A DNA stretch of 14,350 bases from positions 1 through 14,350 of the forward strand of contig DAOLIQ010000082.1 in the NCBI GenBank assembly GCA_035328465.1. The letters are read 5' to 3'. Below, piece after piece: positions 5,277 to 14,312 of this stretch. Under the pieces are notes generated by a model that saw only the letters and a program-made list of their open reading frames with translations, had not been told where the DNA came from and did no database searches. Each line of letters starts with the position of its first letter. The stretch's first letter is position 1. The translations under genes and the position numbers were made by a program. Source of the stretch: JADJEI01 sp035328465. GTDB taxonomy: Bacteria; Bacteroidota; Ignavibacteria; Ignavibacteriales; Ignavibacteriaceae.

Positions 5277-7327
5277 AAATACCAAGGGGTTGTTTTAGCT
5301 ACGTTAGAATCTGGAACTTTGTTATTGTTAAAATTAGCCGTGTACGTTGCAATTAAGTCTGAATAGATGATGGTAACTGGCTTACATTGTTGTTTTAATG
5401 ACTTCCAATATATTCTGGAGAATTCATATACTTGAGCTAAAATTTCATTTATAAATTCATCAGTCGGATTAACCATTTGATTGAAATAAAGTTTAATTTT
5501 TATAGGGTATTCATCCTTATATTTGCCGGCATCATTTCCGTATCTAGTATTATTAAATAAAATATATTCCTCACCCTTCCTAATTTCCCAACACGTTCCA
5601 CTCACAGGCATTGTGTATTCAGTTTTTAGATCGAAAGCGATTAAATCCTTTGCTTTGGAATCATTTATCTCAACAAAAATAAATGGCATATCAAAAGAAT
5701 ATTCTTTGATAGCTTTTGAAATTTCTTTGAATTCTTCTTGATTGGGAGCTTTGTAATAATGAATTATTATCCTTCGCGGGTTTTCATTAGTTTGGCTTTT
5801 ATAGTTTATTACTGAGGATTTAATGTTATTTGCCAATTGACGTGGATTCTCAGCATTGAAATAATAGTTTTCTTTAATGTTTCCCGTATTGTCGAAGAAA
5901 ACAGTATTACCAAGAAACTTATGGTCGTTTACTTTTTTTTCTCCAAAGCCAATAATAAGATCATTTGTGACTTCTTTATTTAAACGCCACGGAATGCCAC
6001 CTAATTTAGCAAGAAGCGCAATGGCTATATTTGGTAAAAAAAATTGAAAAGATTTTATGCCAATGTTTCTTTCAATTATAAATTGACTTGGAATATTTTT
6101 TTGAAGCAACAATTCTTTAATTGAATAATAAATTTTGTCATTATCTCCCGCTTCATCAATAAAATATTCGTTATCCGTTTTTCCTTTAGGTATTATTACT
6201 ACCGCGACATATCTTTTTAATTTTAATTGCTCTGAGTTTTGATTGAGGTGTTTTTCTAAAAGCGCGGGTAATTCACTGTAATTATCATATTGGAAGCTTA
6301 AATTTCTATCAGGTGATCTCACAGGTATACCAACATAGCGTTCTAGTCCAGGGAAAAAGCTTAGCCCATCTCTGAAATAGCGGTATAATTCATTTGCTTT
6401 ATCTCTTGAAGAATAAATAAATAAAAATTCAGTCTCTTCTATAACATCTTTTGGTACTGACAAAGGACCAGAAAATTTCATCCCGTTACTGGCATTCACA
6501 TTTATATGTGAATCTTTGAATAGCATTACATTATAATTTCGCTCAACTTGGAAAAAGTATTTTTGCTGAAGCTCTTCAAAGCCACTACTTGAAAGAGTAA
6601 TACCATCAAACTGAATTTCAAGTAATAACCTCAGCGCATCATTTATATTCTTAAAATATTCACGATAACTCAATGGTTTTGGAGTTACAGTAAGATTATT
6701 TTCTTTTCTTATGGAATTTGTTGCTAAGAATTTGTAGGACTTTAAATTGCCTTTCACAAATTTTTTGTTCACCAAATATTTTTCATTTATTAAAATAGAT
6801 CCTAGCAAATCCTCATTTGTTAAGGTGTAATTCTCTAATTGCCATTCAGATATCAGTGATTGATAGCTGCCGATGGCAATGTATAGTTGGTTATGGAAAT
6901 ATTTTAAATTTATTTGTTTGTATGAAAGCCAATTTATAAATGGAGAAGTTGCATTAGGTAAGTAAAAAGATATATCTGCACTATATCCACCCTTTCTTAG
7001 GATAAATTTATTACTGATACCTTTTATAAGCATATCAATCACAAAAAGCCTTTTAAAACTTTTATCTTTATTAAGATCTACTTCTCTTTTATTGTCTAAT
7101 CCTTCCAAGGGAAGGAATGAAAAATAAAAATCTGTTCCATCACTATGGGATTTTTTTGATGGCTTAATTTCAAAATGCTTTTCTGGTGTTGTTGATGCTT
7201 CTACTATTTTTTTTGCAAATTTCTCAACTGTCCTTTTATTTGCAAGGTAATGATTTGTCGAACCATAATATATTGGGACTGTTTCGCTATTTACTGCTAT
7301 TTGTATCGAATTTTTAACAAGTTTCAT
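5273..7327 (-). CDS. Long prokaryotic Argonaute, catalytically inactive PIWI
   Basis: 684 residues. Residues about 1-290 are an N-terminal/linker region in which I cannot identify a PAZ domain. A MID domain spans about 300-440 with the 5'-phosphate pocket pattern: Tyr400/Tyr401, Lys404, Gln415 in IPSQ and Lys441 in AKLGGIPW. PIWI follows, 441-684. The catalytic aspartate after the first strand is gone (LIIGFG, Gly462), and the HRDG-like segment is IIIHYYKAP at 520-528 without Asp. The last site, IIYSDLIA at 653-660, keeps Asp656. The chain ends TPWYL, typical of Argonautes whose C-terminus reaches the guide pocket. This profile matches long-B Argonautes, which bind guide and target without cutting and signal to a partner effector. 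The start ATG lies 14 bases after the helicase stop, without a clear Shine-Dalgarno. It overlaps the SIR2 gene as ATGA. The family is confident; the subtype is inference. Confidence 0.9.
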   Translation of the reverse strand: MKLVKNSIQIAVNSETVPIYYGSTNHYLANKRTVEKFAKKIVEASTTPEKHFEIKPSKKSHSDGTDFYFSFLPLEGLDNKREVDLNKDKSFKRLFVIDMLIKGISNKFILRKGGYSADISFYLPNATSPFINWLSYKQINLKYFHNQLYIAIGSYQSLISEWQLENYTLTNEDLLGSILINEKYLVNKKFVKGNLKSYKFLATNSIRKENNLTVTPKPLSYREYFKNINDALRLLLEIQFDGITLSSSGFEELQQKYFFQVERNYNVMLFKDSHINVNASNGMKFSGPLSVPKDVIEETEFLFIYSSRDKANELYRYFRDGLSFFPGLERYVGIPVRSPDRNLSFQYDNYSELPALLEKHLNQNSEQLKLKRYVAVVIIPKGKTDNEYFIDEAGDNDKIYYSIKELLLQKNIPSQFIIERNIGIKSFQFFLPNIAIALLAKLGGIPWRLNKEVTNDLIIGFGEKKVNDHKFLGNTVFFDNTGNIKENYYFNAENPRQLANNIKSSVINYKSQTNENPRRIIIHYYKAPNQEEFKEISKAIKEYSFDMPFIFVEINDSKAKDLIAFDLKTEYTMPVSGTCWEIRKGEEYILFNNTRYGNDAGKYKDEYPIKIKLYFNQMVNPTDEFINEILAQVYEFSRIYWKSLKQQCKPVTIIYSDLIATYTANFNNNKVPDSNVAKTTPWYL

Positions 7328-7341
7328 ATCATTATTTTATA

Positions 7342-10300
7342 TTATTTTATTTCAAATTTTCCATACCCAAACTGCATAACATTAAAATACAACCAAAAAG
7401 CCTCCCAAGCAGTTTTATCATATTTTTTTAGAGATTTATCAATATAAATACAACCATTATATTCTAAAGTCTTAAGTTTTTGCAGTATTCTAAACTCAAA
7501 GAAAACATCCTTTGAAATAAGATCCAGATACATTAACCCATCAAGAGAAGTTACCGTTTCATAGTTGGTGAAATTCGTATCGGGGGAATTAATAAAATTC
7601 TCTGCCGATTTCACATCTAAACATTTATTTGGATAATCTGATTGAAAGTTGAAAGTAAATTTTGAGAATTCTTCGGGCAGATCAACCTGTGTGAAATTTT
7701 CAATTACCCATAAAAATCTATCAAAGTTATTCTTTGCAAGTTTAAGTTTATTATTATGATTGTTAATTAAGGGATGTTGATTTATTCTTTGTCTCACTTG
7801 GGTAGGAACATCATTATCTAAAAGTTCTTTTAACAAGTCGCTTCGATTTTGACTAGCATCAACTTTAGGATCATTAAACAACTCCAAATCTTTCCAGGTT
7901 AACACCCAAATCCAATATTTGTTTGACTCCAGAATACTTCTTCTCTTTTTAATATCATCAACGAAACGATTATTTTCTTCTGAAGCGTGATATTGATAGC
8001 CATCGAGATAAACAGCAATTCTTTTAAACTTTGATATTACATCCTCAACCACTTTGTTCTCAATTTTACAATCTATCAAAGTAATCAAGAAATCAGGAAT
8101 TGTTGTAAGCTCTACCCCGTCATCAGAACCAAGTTCTACTTGTGGACAAATATCATAAGTTAGTTCAACATTATCTTTTTTAATATTTAAGATATATCTG
8201 GTAACGCCATCCTCTGTTTTTTCAGAGAACGACGAATCAGGCCCATCAAAATGGTTATAGTATTCTTTGAGAACTTTAATAAACTTTTCTTCCAATTCTG
8301 ATTCTTCAATTTTACCTGAGTTAGTAACTTTCCCTAACCCTCCTGGAAGATAATCCCACTCACCAGCCGCACTTACAATGCGTCCGAATAACTCCTGGGC
8401 CTTTCTTCTGCTAAGCTCTTCTCTTTCAAATTGATTACCATATGTGTATATACAATTGTAACAACCATCTTTGCCCTGGGACTTGCATTTGCAATCTTTA
8501 ATATTCTCATAAGCATTTCTAAGTATCAAATTAAATTCGTCTTTATCAAATAGTTTGCTTAAATATCCGGTTCCACCAGGTATGATGTCATATAAAACTA
8601 AATAGCGATCGTTCTTTTGTGTTTGCTGATTATATTCTGAATACTCTGACAATGCTATATGATCAGGATTCCCTCTGAAATATTTTTTTAGTCCGAACAT
8701 AATCCCAGCTTTGAATAATTTAATTGAGGCTTCTGTGTTAAACTCTTGGACTGGCAGTAATATCTTTATCGCTTCAGTTGTCATTTCTCTAAAGAAGAAA
8801 ATCTCTTCAAAATTTTCATCGGAATGATTCGCATATCCTATCGACTTATTCTTACAATATCCAAAATGATAAGCTTCAGCTTTAATTGGATCGTGCTTAT
8901 CATCATAAATGGAATTAGTTACTTTTCCACAATTCCTGCAGATGATGTATCCCGGTTTGGGAACATCTGAGTCATTTATTGTAACATCATTATTTGGTGG
9001 CAACTTACTATCATACATTCCAGTATTCACTTCTCGAACTTTAACATCTTTAGAGAATTCAATTCCAAATGGAATTTTAATCATTACCCAGGAACCTTGT
9101 AAAGAATCTGGATTGAATGTAAAGTGGTTAGTAATATTTGATATTCCTAATTCTCTTTCTTCAGAGCTATCATCTAACTTAGCTCGTTTTTCGTCACTGA
9201 ATGAATTAAAATTTCTCATTCTTATAAACTTGTGGACATTTCGACTTGACCTCCACGTATCACTACCACATTTTGAACATCTGTCAGCTATCGGGGGAAT
9301 ATCCAATGCAAGATTATCGCAATTTGAACAAAATCTATAATCTAAGACTTCATCCTTCCAGTTGACAACGTTTACACCCTGAACTTTTAACTTATAGCCC
9401 TGTGTATAAAATAAATTACCTGGAATTAACTCTCGTAAAGCACTCCTTGCAGATCTTACAACCTCAATAGGTTTAACATCATATTTAGTAGGATCATCAT
9501 CTTTTCTGCGACTAACCTGGGCCTTGAGAACAACACCCTTTTCCGGAAATGCATAATTAGGAAGTAATCCTTCATTGATCATATGCTCAATCACAGATCG
9601 CTTTCTGATCAATTCGATTGATGCTACAATATTTCTGTGATCCTTCCTCAGGTCAATATATTCAGGATCATTATTATCTAATTTCTTTTCTCTTACATAT
9701 TCATCGATTTCTGTTAATTTCTTTTTTAGTTGGATGATTTCATCTTTCAGATCCTGAAAAGATTTTTTAATTGTGGTAAATAATGAATTGTTATCCAACA
9801 GAACTTTCAGTTCACTAAAAATCTCTTCACTAACCTTCTCTCGAAAAGCAAGTTTATAATTTTGGAAAAGCTCTTTCTGATTGTTCTTAATGAATGATAT
9901 TATTTTATTTATAAAAAAGTCAGGATCATTAAAGTTTAATGCTTCCAACCTAAGAAGTCTTATAATTGAAGGGATTACATTATTCCCTGGACTTCTTTTT
10001 GTCCACTGATCAATAGAATAGGCGAAGAAGTGTCGCCTGATAATCTCACGTGCTTCCAGGTAGCAGCCCGGGGTATTTATTTCTCCATCCATCATTTCAA
10101 TTGGGGATTCAAAATAGTATAAATCGTGTGCATCATTGGGTACAAAAGTTAGCAGTATCGCAGAACCTGAAGCTCTACCTGCACGACCTATTCTCTGTAA
10201 ATAATTTGAAGGTAATGGAGGCACAGAAGAATTGATTGCAGTGTTGAGTGAACCAATATCAATTCCCATTTCAAGTGTAGATGTTGCAACTAAAACATTT

Positions 10301-13300
10301 TTTGAGTCAAATCTTGGTCTCTCTTTGAAATCAGTTTCAATTGTTTCTCTTACTTTTCTATCTAACAAACCAGTATGATCAGCAGCATATACTCTTGGTG
10401 CTCTGCCACGATTATATACTTGCTTATAATAATTATCCAGGCCTTTTGTTTCTGCTTCTTTATAATTTCCAGTGCATCTATACACTATGCATTTTGATTC
10501 ATCAATTAAATGTGCATTTTGATTTGAAGTGCTGATTCGATTACCACAATTATTGCATTCAAATATTCGGACTTCATTATGAATGAATAACTGATCAGGC
10601 TCTAAAGCAAAATTTCTTATCCCCTGTGCATCTTTATTGTTGAATAATCTGATAGGATCCGAAGATAAAATTTCAATCAATATAACAAAGAAATCATTTA
10701 TAAGATCAGCATTATTAGGTGCTAACGGGAAAGCTTTTGTAAAATAAGTATGATACCAGTTTGTATATCTGGCTATTGTGGTTAAATCAAAAACATTATA
10801 AGTGTTCGGTTGATCTGTAATCAATTTTGGGAGACGGGTATCTCTTCCAAAATTCCTGATTAAAAAGTGCTGTGGATTAACTCTCTGAGTAATTAGAAAG
10901 TAATTGCTTCGTCCAGTTCGAAATCTATTTAAATAAATGTGATCTACACCACCTCTTATTCTTAATCTATGTAAAAAGATTACAAGAAAATTCAGGAACT
11001 CTACTTCGTTAATATTTTCAAGAGCGTTTTGTTTTAGCCAGGGTTGGAAGTCTTCAAATACTTTTTTGAGTTTCTCTTCTTCAAAATATGTGGCCGACGA
11101 ACCTGTTTTTTCAAGTGTCCTACCGATAAGTGCGTTAAATCCAAACTCTGAAGCTATCTCCCATTTTATTCTGTTATTAAACTCTTCAAAAAATTCTTTT
11201 GGATTTCTTTTATACCGATCTATTGAGACATCTGCTGCGTGATCAGAAGGGAAAAATTTATAGTAATATGCCTCAAGGTGATCCTTACCTGATTCATCGG
11301 CATTTTTTGACCAGTATTCTATAAATGCATTTTGTAGTTCACTTAGATTAACAGGTTTATCAACCTGATTGATTACTTTCTGTAATGCTGTTCTAAATGT
11401 GAATCTATAATTTCTTGCTTCAACATACCCTGCTTCGTGAGCAGCATCCTGAACGCCATTAGTAAATGCTAAAATTTTTCTATCTTTTTCAATGCTTACA
11501 TCGAGATCGGTAGATAAAATTTGACTCATACTTACAGAGAGCAAAGTTGCTACTCTTTGTCCAATAATATTTATTGAATTTTTTGAATTGCATTGTGGAC
11601 AGATATGTAAGTTGTAGTTCCCGTTTAGTTTTCTGTAGGCAGCTATACTGATTGTCTTCTCATTTCCCCTTGAACTGAGTGTTAAAGATTGCTTGTTTAG
11701 GTTTGAATCTATAAAATCAGTTGGCTCATATTCATCAACGCATAAGTTATCTTCCGTATTCGGAGTAACGAGGTAAAGATTTTTATGGTGCGAAAAGAAT
11801 TTTGAATAAACATCATTAATATCATTTTCGAATCGATCACGGTTCTCCTGTTTTACAGCAAACCAACCTGATGCACCACAGTCTCTGCAGAAGAAAGCAG
11901 GGAATGCTTTTTCACTACTTGTTGTATCTATATCTTCTCTCCATAAAAACTCTGGTATCTTACCAACCTTTCTTACCAATCCGCTTAATTCTCTGATCCA
12001 TAGCTGAACCTGCAGATATAGAAATGGAAAATGTTTGGCTTGCGAACCACTCTTAGCGTATGAAATCAAAGAAAGAACTGATCTAATTACTGCTTCCTTA
12101 GGTGAAAAACTATCTCCCTTATTCCAGACAGGCAGAGCGGAGTAATTTTTATTGGCAGCGTTTAACTTTTCAATTAATTCATCAATCGTAAGAATACCTT
12201 CATTGCAAATACCAATGAGGTCTTTTACAATTTTGTACGATTTTAATTTCTCTGATAACTCCAGTTGCGAAGTGTTTTTATCAATCTGCCAAACTTCGAA
12301 TTGGTGTTTAATGTATGCAGTGAAATCTTCCCCCGTTTTTAGGATGCTTTTTTTAAGATCATCAGCATCAGGTAGAAATTCGTTTAGTTCATAACCTTTG
12401 AAGAAATCCTCCAATAAAACTCTATGTTCTTCAATAATTGATTCCTCATCGAAATTTTCACCGAATATTTTTGTCGCAAAATCCGCTAATAATGTTTTTG
12501 ATTCATCACCTTTTCCGATGGTTGCAGAGGTTCCAATTGGACAGAGATAATCATTAGGGATTTCTAATTTCAGCTTTAACCTTCTTAGAAGATTGGCAAC
12601 ATCTGAACCTTGTGCACCCTCGTAAGTATGTAACTCATCAAGCACAATAAATTTTAACAAATCTGGTCTAGCGAAGTTGTACAGCCACAGATTATGATAC
12701 TTGCTTTGCATCAAAGCAAAATCAAGCATCTTAAAATTTGTTAGTAAAATATCTGGGGGTGATTGAATAATTTCTTCCCTGTTTTCTATTATGTGATTTT
12801 TCCCCATTACTTTCGGATATGTCTTTTTTCTATCCTGACTTTCACCAATAAACAATCCTGCTCTAATTTTATCCTTCAAACTTGCATCATTAAAAATAGT
12901 CTCAGCTAAACGTTTTGCCTGGTCTGTTGCAAGTGCATTCATTGGATAGAGTATTATTACTTTTATTCCATTTATGCCGATGTTTTTATAACAATAATCA
13001 AGCAGCGGGAATAAAAAAGCTTCTGTTTTTCCTGATCCTGTCCCTGTTGTTAGAATTGTTGGTTGAGGCTTATGTCCGTCTTCTGTAGTTAGTCTTTTGA
13101 ACGCTTGAAGCTGATGAAAGAATGGAGGAAAGCTTGGTTTAATTTCTAATGGTATTTTTTCTCCTGGATCTGCTTTTATGAACGGAAGCTTTAAAGAAAC
13201 ATACGGACCTTTAAACATTCCTTCAATAAATGATCTGAAAGCATCATTTAGCTCTCTGTCCTTAAAAGTAAAAGTTGCTTTTAAGTATTCTATTATTGAA

Positions 13301-13335
13301 GCTTTTACTTCATATGCTTGTTGGAGTGTAAGCAT
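7342..13335 (-). CDS. Large DEAD/DEAH helicase with DUF1998, DruE-like
   Basis: 1997 residues. The N-terminal helicase domain shows FHQ at 73-75, Walker A TGTGSGKT at 97-104, YPMNALA at 130-136, DELH at 233-236 and GTSAT at 268-272. The second RecA domain is near 1015-1055, with TSTLEMGIDIG and QRIGRAGRA. Paired Cys motifs that may bind zinc occur near 485 and 580 (CRDC, CPQC), 928 (CNNC), 1335 and 1357 (CSNC, CSKC) and 1468 (CRNC). A coiled coil lies about 1190-1255. The DUF1998/MZB signature is IIPGGTGYL near 1585 plus a four-Cys cluster (CKC, CYNC) near 1612-1625. About 1735-1815 resembles a Vsr/DUF559-type nuclease (PDFLI, AVYLDGYQYH with Asp1778, DDIKKRR, VLTWKDLE). Size and layout match DruE of Druantia, a phage-defence helicase; DISARM DrmA/DrmB are separate proteins. 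The ATG is two bases after the preceding stop. Confidence 0.92.
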   Translation of the reverse strand: MLTLQQAYEVKASIIEYLKATFTFKDRELNDAFRSFIEGMFKGPYVSLKLPFIKADPGEKIPLEIKPSFPPFFHQLQAFKRLTTEDGHKPQPTILTTGTGSGKTEAFLFPLLDYCYKNIGINGIKVIILYPMNALATDQAKRLAETIFNDASLKDKIRAGLFIGESQDRKKTYPKVMGKNHIIENREEIIQSPPDILLTNFKMLDFALMQSKYHNLWLYNFARPDLLKFIVLDELHTYEGAQGSDVANLLRRLKLKLEIPNDYLCPIGTSATIGKGDESKTLLADFATKIFGENFDEESIIEEHRVLLEDFFKGYELNEFLPDADDLKKSILKTGEDFTAYIKHQFEVWQIDKNTSQLELSEKLKSYKIVKDLIGICNEGILTIDELIEKLNAANKNYSALPVWNKGDSFSPKEAVIRSVLSLISYAKSGSQAKHFPFLYLQVQLWIRELSGLVRKVGKIPEFLWREDIDTTSSEKAFPAFFCRDCGASGWFAVKQENRDRFENDINDVYSKFFSHHKNLYLVTPNTEDNLCVDEYEPTDFIDSNLNKQSLTLSSRGNEKTISIAAYRKLNGNYNLHICPQCNSKNSINIIGQRVATLLSVSMSQILSTDLDVSIEKDRKILAFTNGVQDAAHEAGYVEARNYRFTFRTALQKVINQVDKPVNLSELQNAFIEYWSKNADESGKDHLEAYYYKFFPSDHAADVSIDRYKRNPKEFFEEFNNRIKWEIASEFGFNALIGRTLEKTGSSATYFEEEKLKKVFEDFQPWLKQNALENINEVEFLNFLVIFLHRLRIRGGVDHIYLNRFRTGRSNYFLITQRVNPQHFLIRNFGRDTRLPKLITDQPNTYNVFDLTTIARYTNWYHTYFTKAFPLAPNNADLINDFFVILIEILSSDPIRLFNNKDAQGIRNFALEPDQLFIHNEVRIFECNNCGNRISTSNQNAHLIDESKCIVYRCTGNYKEAETKGLDNYYKQVYNRGRAPRVYAADHTGLLDRKVRETIETDFKERPRFDSKNVLVATSTLEMGIDIGSLNTAINSSVPPLPSNYLQRIGRAGRASGSAILLTFVPNDAHDLYYFESPIEMMDGEINTPGCYLEAREIIRRHFFAYSIDQWTKRSPGNNVIPSIIRLLRLEALNFNDPDFFINKIISFIKNNQKELFQNYKLAFREKVSEEIFSELKVLLDNNSLFTTIKKSFQDLKDEIIQLKKKLTEIDEYVREKKLDNNDPEYIDLRKDHRNIVASIELIRKRSVIEHMINEGLLPNYAFPEKGVVLKAQVSRRKDDDPTKYDVKPIEVVRSARSALRELIPGNLFYTQGYKLKVQGVNVVNWKDEVLDYRFCSNCDNLALDIPPIADRCSKCGSDTWRSSRNVHKFIRMRNFNSFSDEKRAKLDDSSEERELGISNITNHFTFNPDSLQGSWVMIKIPFGIEFSKDVKVREVNTGMYDSKLPPNNDVTINDSDVPKPGYIICRNCGKVTNSIYDDKHDPIKAEAYHFGYCKNKSIGYANHSDENFEEIFFFREMTTEAIKILLPVQEFNTEASIKLFKAGIMFGLKKYFRGNPDHIALSEYSEYNQQTQKNDRYLVLYDIIPGGTGYLSKLFDKDEFNLILRNAYENIKDCKCKSQGKDGCYNCIYTYGNQFEREELSRRKAQELFGRIVSAAGEWDYLPGGLGKVTNSGKIEESELEEKFIKVLKEYYNHFDGPDSSFSEKTEDGVTRYILNIKKDNVELTYDICPQVELGSDDGVELTTIPDFLITLIDCKIENKVVEDVISKFKRIAVYLDGYQYHASEENNRFVDDIKKRRSILESNKYWIWVLTWKDLELFNDPKVDASQNRSDLLKELLDNDVPTQVRQRINQHPLINNHNNKLKLAKNNFDRFLWVIENFTQVDLPEEFSKFTFNFQSDYPNKCLDVKSAENFINSPDTNFTNYETVTSLDGLMYLDLISKDVFFEFRILQKLKTLEYNGCIYIDKSLKKYDKTAWEAFWLYFNVMQFGYGKFEIK

Positions 13336-13337
13336 AA

Positions 13338-14312
13338 TTATTTATCCGCAAATACTTTTTCAAAATGAGCCCAGGCTCTTTTATAATCTTCCACTCTGTC
13401 ACACTTGTTAAATGGTGGGTAATAAGTTATCTCATTACCATAATACATTTCTGATTTTGTCACTGTTCGTTTTACTAATTCACCATCTTTATTTTCTTTT
13501 ACACTTAGGAAGTCTTCTTTGTCTAAACCGATACTTTTAAGGCCTTGGTTATTATTAGTGTAAATAACCTTGCCTTTCTTATCATAATATGTGAATTCTT
13601 CATAACTTCTTAATACAGGAAATTGTATGATGTATATGTTTAATAATTCTTCAATTGTAAGTCCTAAAGCGAGAGATGTAATTACATCGATTTCCAATAA
13701 TGCTTGTCTTCGTTCGAAACTATTCCTTAATGGTATCGTTGGATTCCATTTCTCGCTGACGATATTCATTTTACTGAGTCTATGATCTTCCAAAGACCAC
13801 CCCGTTTTTTTAAACTCTTTAGTATAATTCTGTTCCCAAAGTGATTCGTAATAATTTGTCAAACAGTTTAATCTTAAAACTCTAATAGCCAACTCAGTAT
13901 AAAATTTTTTATCTATCCCAAGTGGGAAATATTTAAGTTTTCCATCCGTTAAATTTCCTGATCCAATTATTTTTACAAGATAATCCATAACAATTGATGA
14001 ACATAATCCAGCAAGTTCAATCAGCTTGCTTTCATCTTTAAAGATTATTGAAATTATTCCATTTATATGTGATGATTTTGGTGGTAATATCGCTGGTTGT
14101 AATGTGCGTTCGCCAGTGATGCTTAGCATCTTACTAAAACCAACTTTATAATGATCTATCCAATAATTGTGATGTTTATCATCAATATTAAAACCATTAA
14201 TCAGTTTTCTAAATTCTTTTAATTCAACAAGAGGTTTATAGTTCACTCTTGGTAAGTATTTTTCGTCTATTATTGTTAGGTCAATATTTTCGTAATCTAA
14301 ACTGTACCCCAT
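13338..14312 (-). CDS. C-terminal specificity segment of a Type IIG/DISARM-like methylase
   Basis: 324 residues with no methyltransferase motif (no NPPY, no SAM loop). It resembles the C-terminal end of large Eco57I/PglX/DISARM-type DNA modification proteins. The pattern PRVNYKP at 21-27, GERTLQPAILPPKSSHING at 67-85, AGLCSSIVMDYLVK at 101-114 and IDVITSLALGLTIEELLNIY near 206-225, then QFPVLRSYEEFTYYD and finally YYPPFNKCDRVEDYKRAWAHF, is what I know from full-length proteins of well over 1000 residues. That end carries target recognition. The ATG at 14312 has no Shine-Dalgarno, and an in-frame TAG lies five codons upstream (14330-14328). A different frame is open from the window edge to 14297. 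The gene may be a separate subunit or the downstream part of a frameshifted gene. It sits two bases ahead of the helicase start. Confidence 0.7.
   Translation of the reverse strand: MGYSLDYENIDLTIIDEKYLPRVNYKPLVELKEFRKLINGFNIDDKHHNYWIDHYKVGFSKMLSITGERTLQPAILPPKSSHINGIISIIFKDESKLIELAGLCSSIVMDYLVKIIGSGNLTDGKLKYFPLGIDKKFYTELAIRVLRLNCLTNYYESLWEQNYTKEFKKTGWSLEDHRLSKMNIVSEKWNPTIPLRNSFERRQALLEIDVITSLALGLTIEELLNIYIIQFPVLRSYEEFTYYDKKGKVIYTNNNQGLKSIGLDKEDFLSVKENKDGELVKRTVTKSEMYYGNEITYYPPFNKCDRVEDYKRAWAHFEKVFADK

Noticed and set aside
5277..5285. TTG at 5285 as the start of the Argonaute-linked SIR2 gene
   Set aside because: The ATG at 5276 overlaps the Argonaute stop exactly as ATGA, the usual coupled arrangement, and no ribosome site favours the TTG.
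4038..7327. Short Argonaute with SIR2-APAZ (SPARSA type)
   Set aside because: The Argonaute has about 290 residues before MID, and the SIR2 protein is only 412 residues with no APAZ that I can identify.
8909..9340. Plus-strand open frame of 143 codons, and other plus-strand frames across the window
   Set aside because: They lie opposite well-supported minus-strand genes, have no recognisable protein character or ribosome sites, and look like antisense shadows.
7342..14312. Classification of the right half as DISARM
   Set aside because: DISARM has DrmA and DrmB as separate proteins; here helicase and DUF1998 are one chain of about 2000 residues as in DruE, and the PLD-like gene has lost its HKD motif. 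The methylase-type end is shared by several systems.
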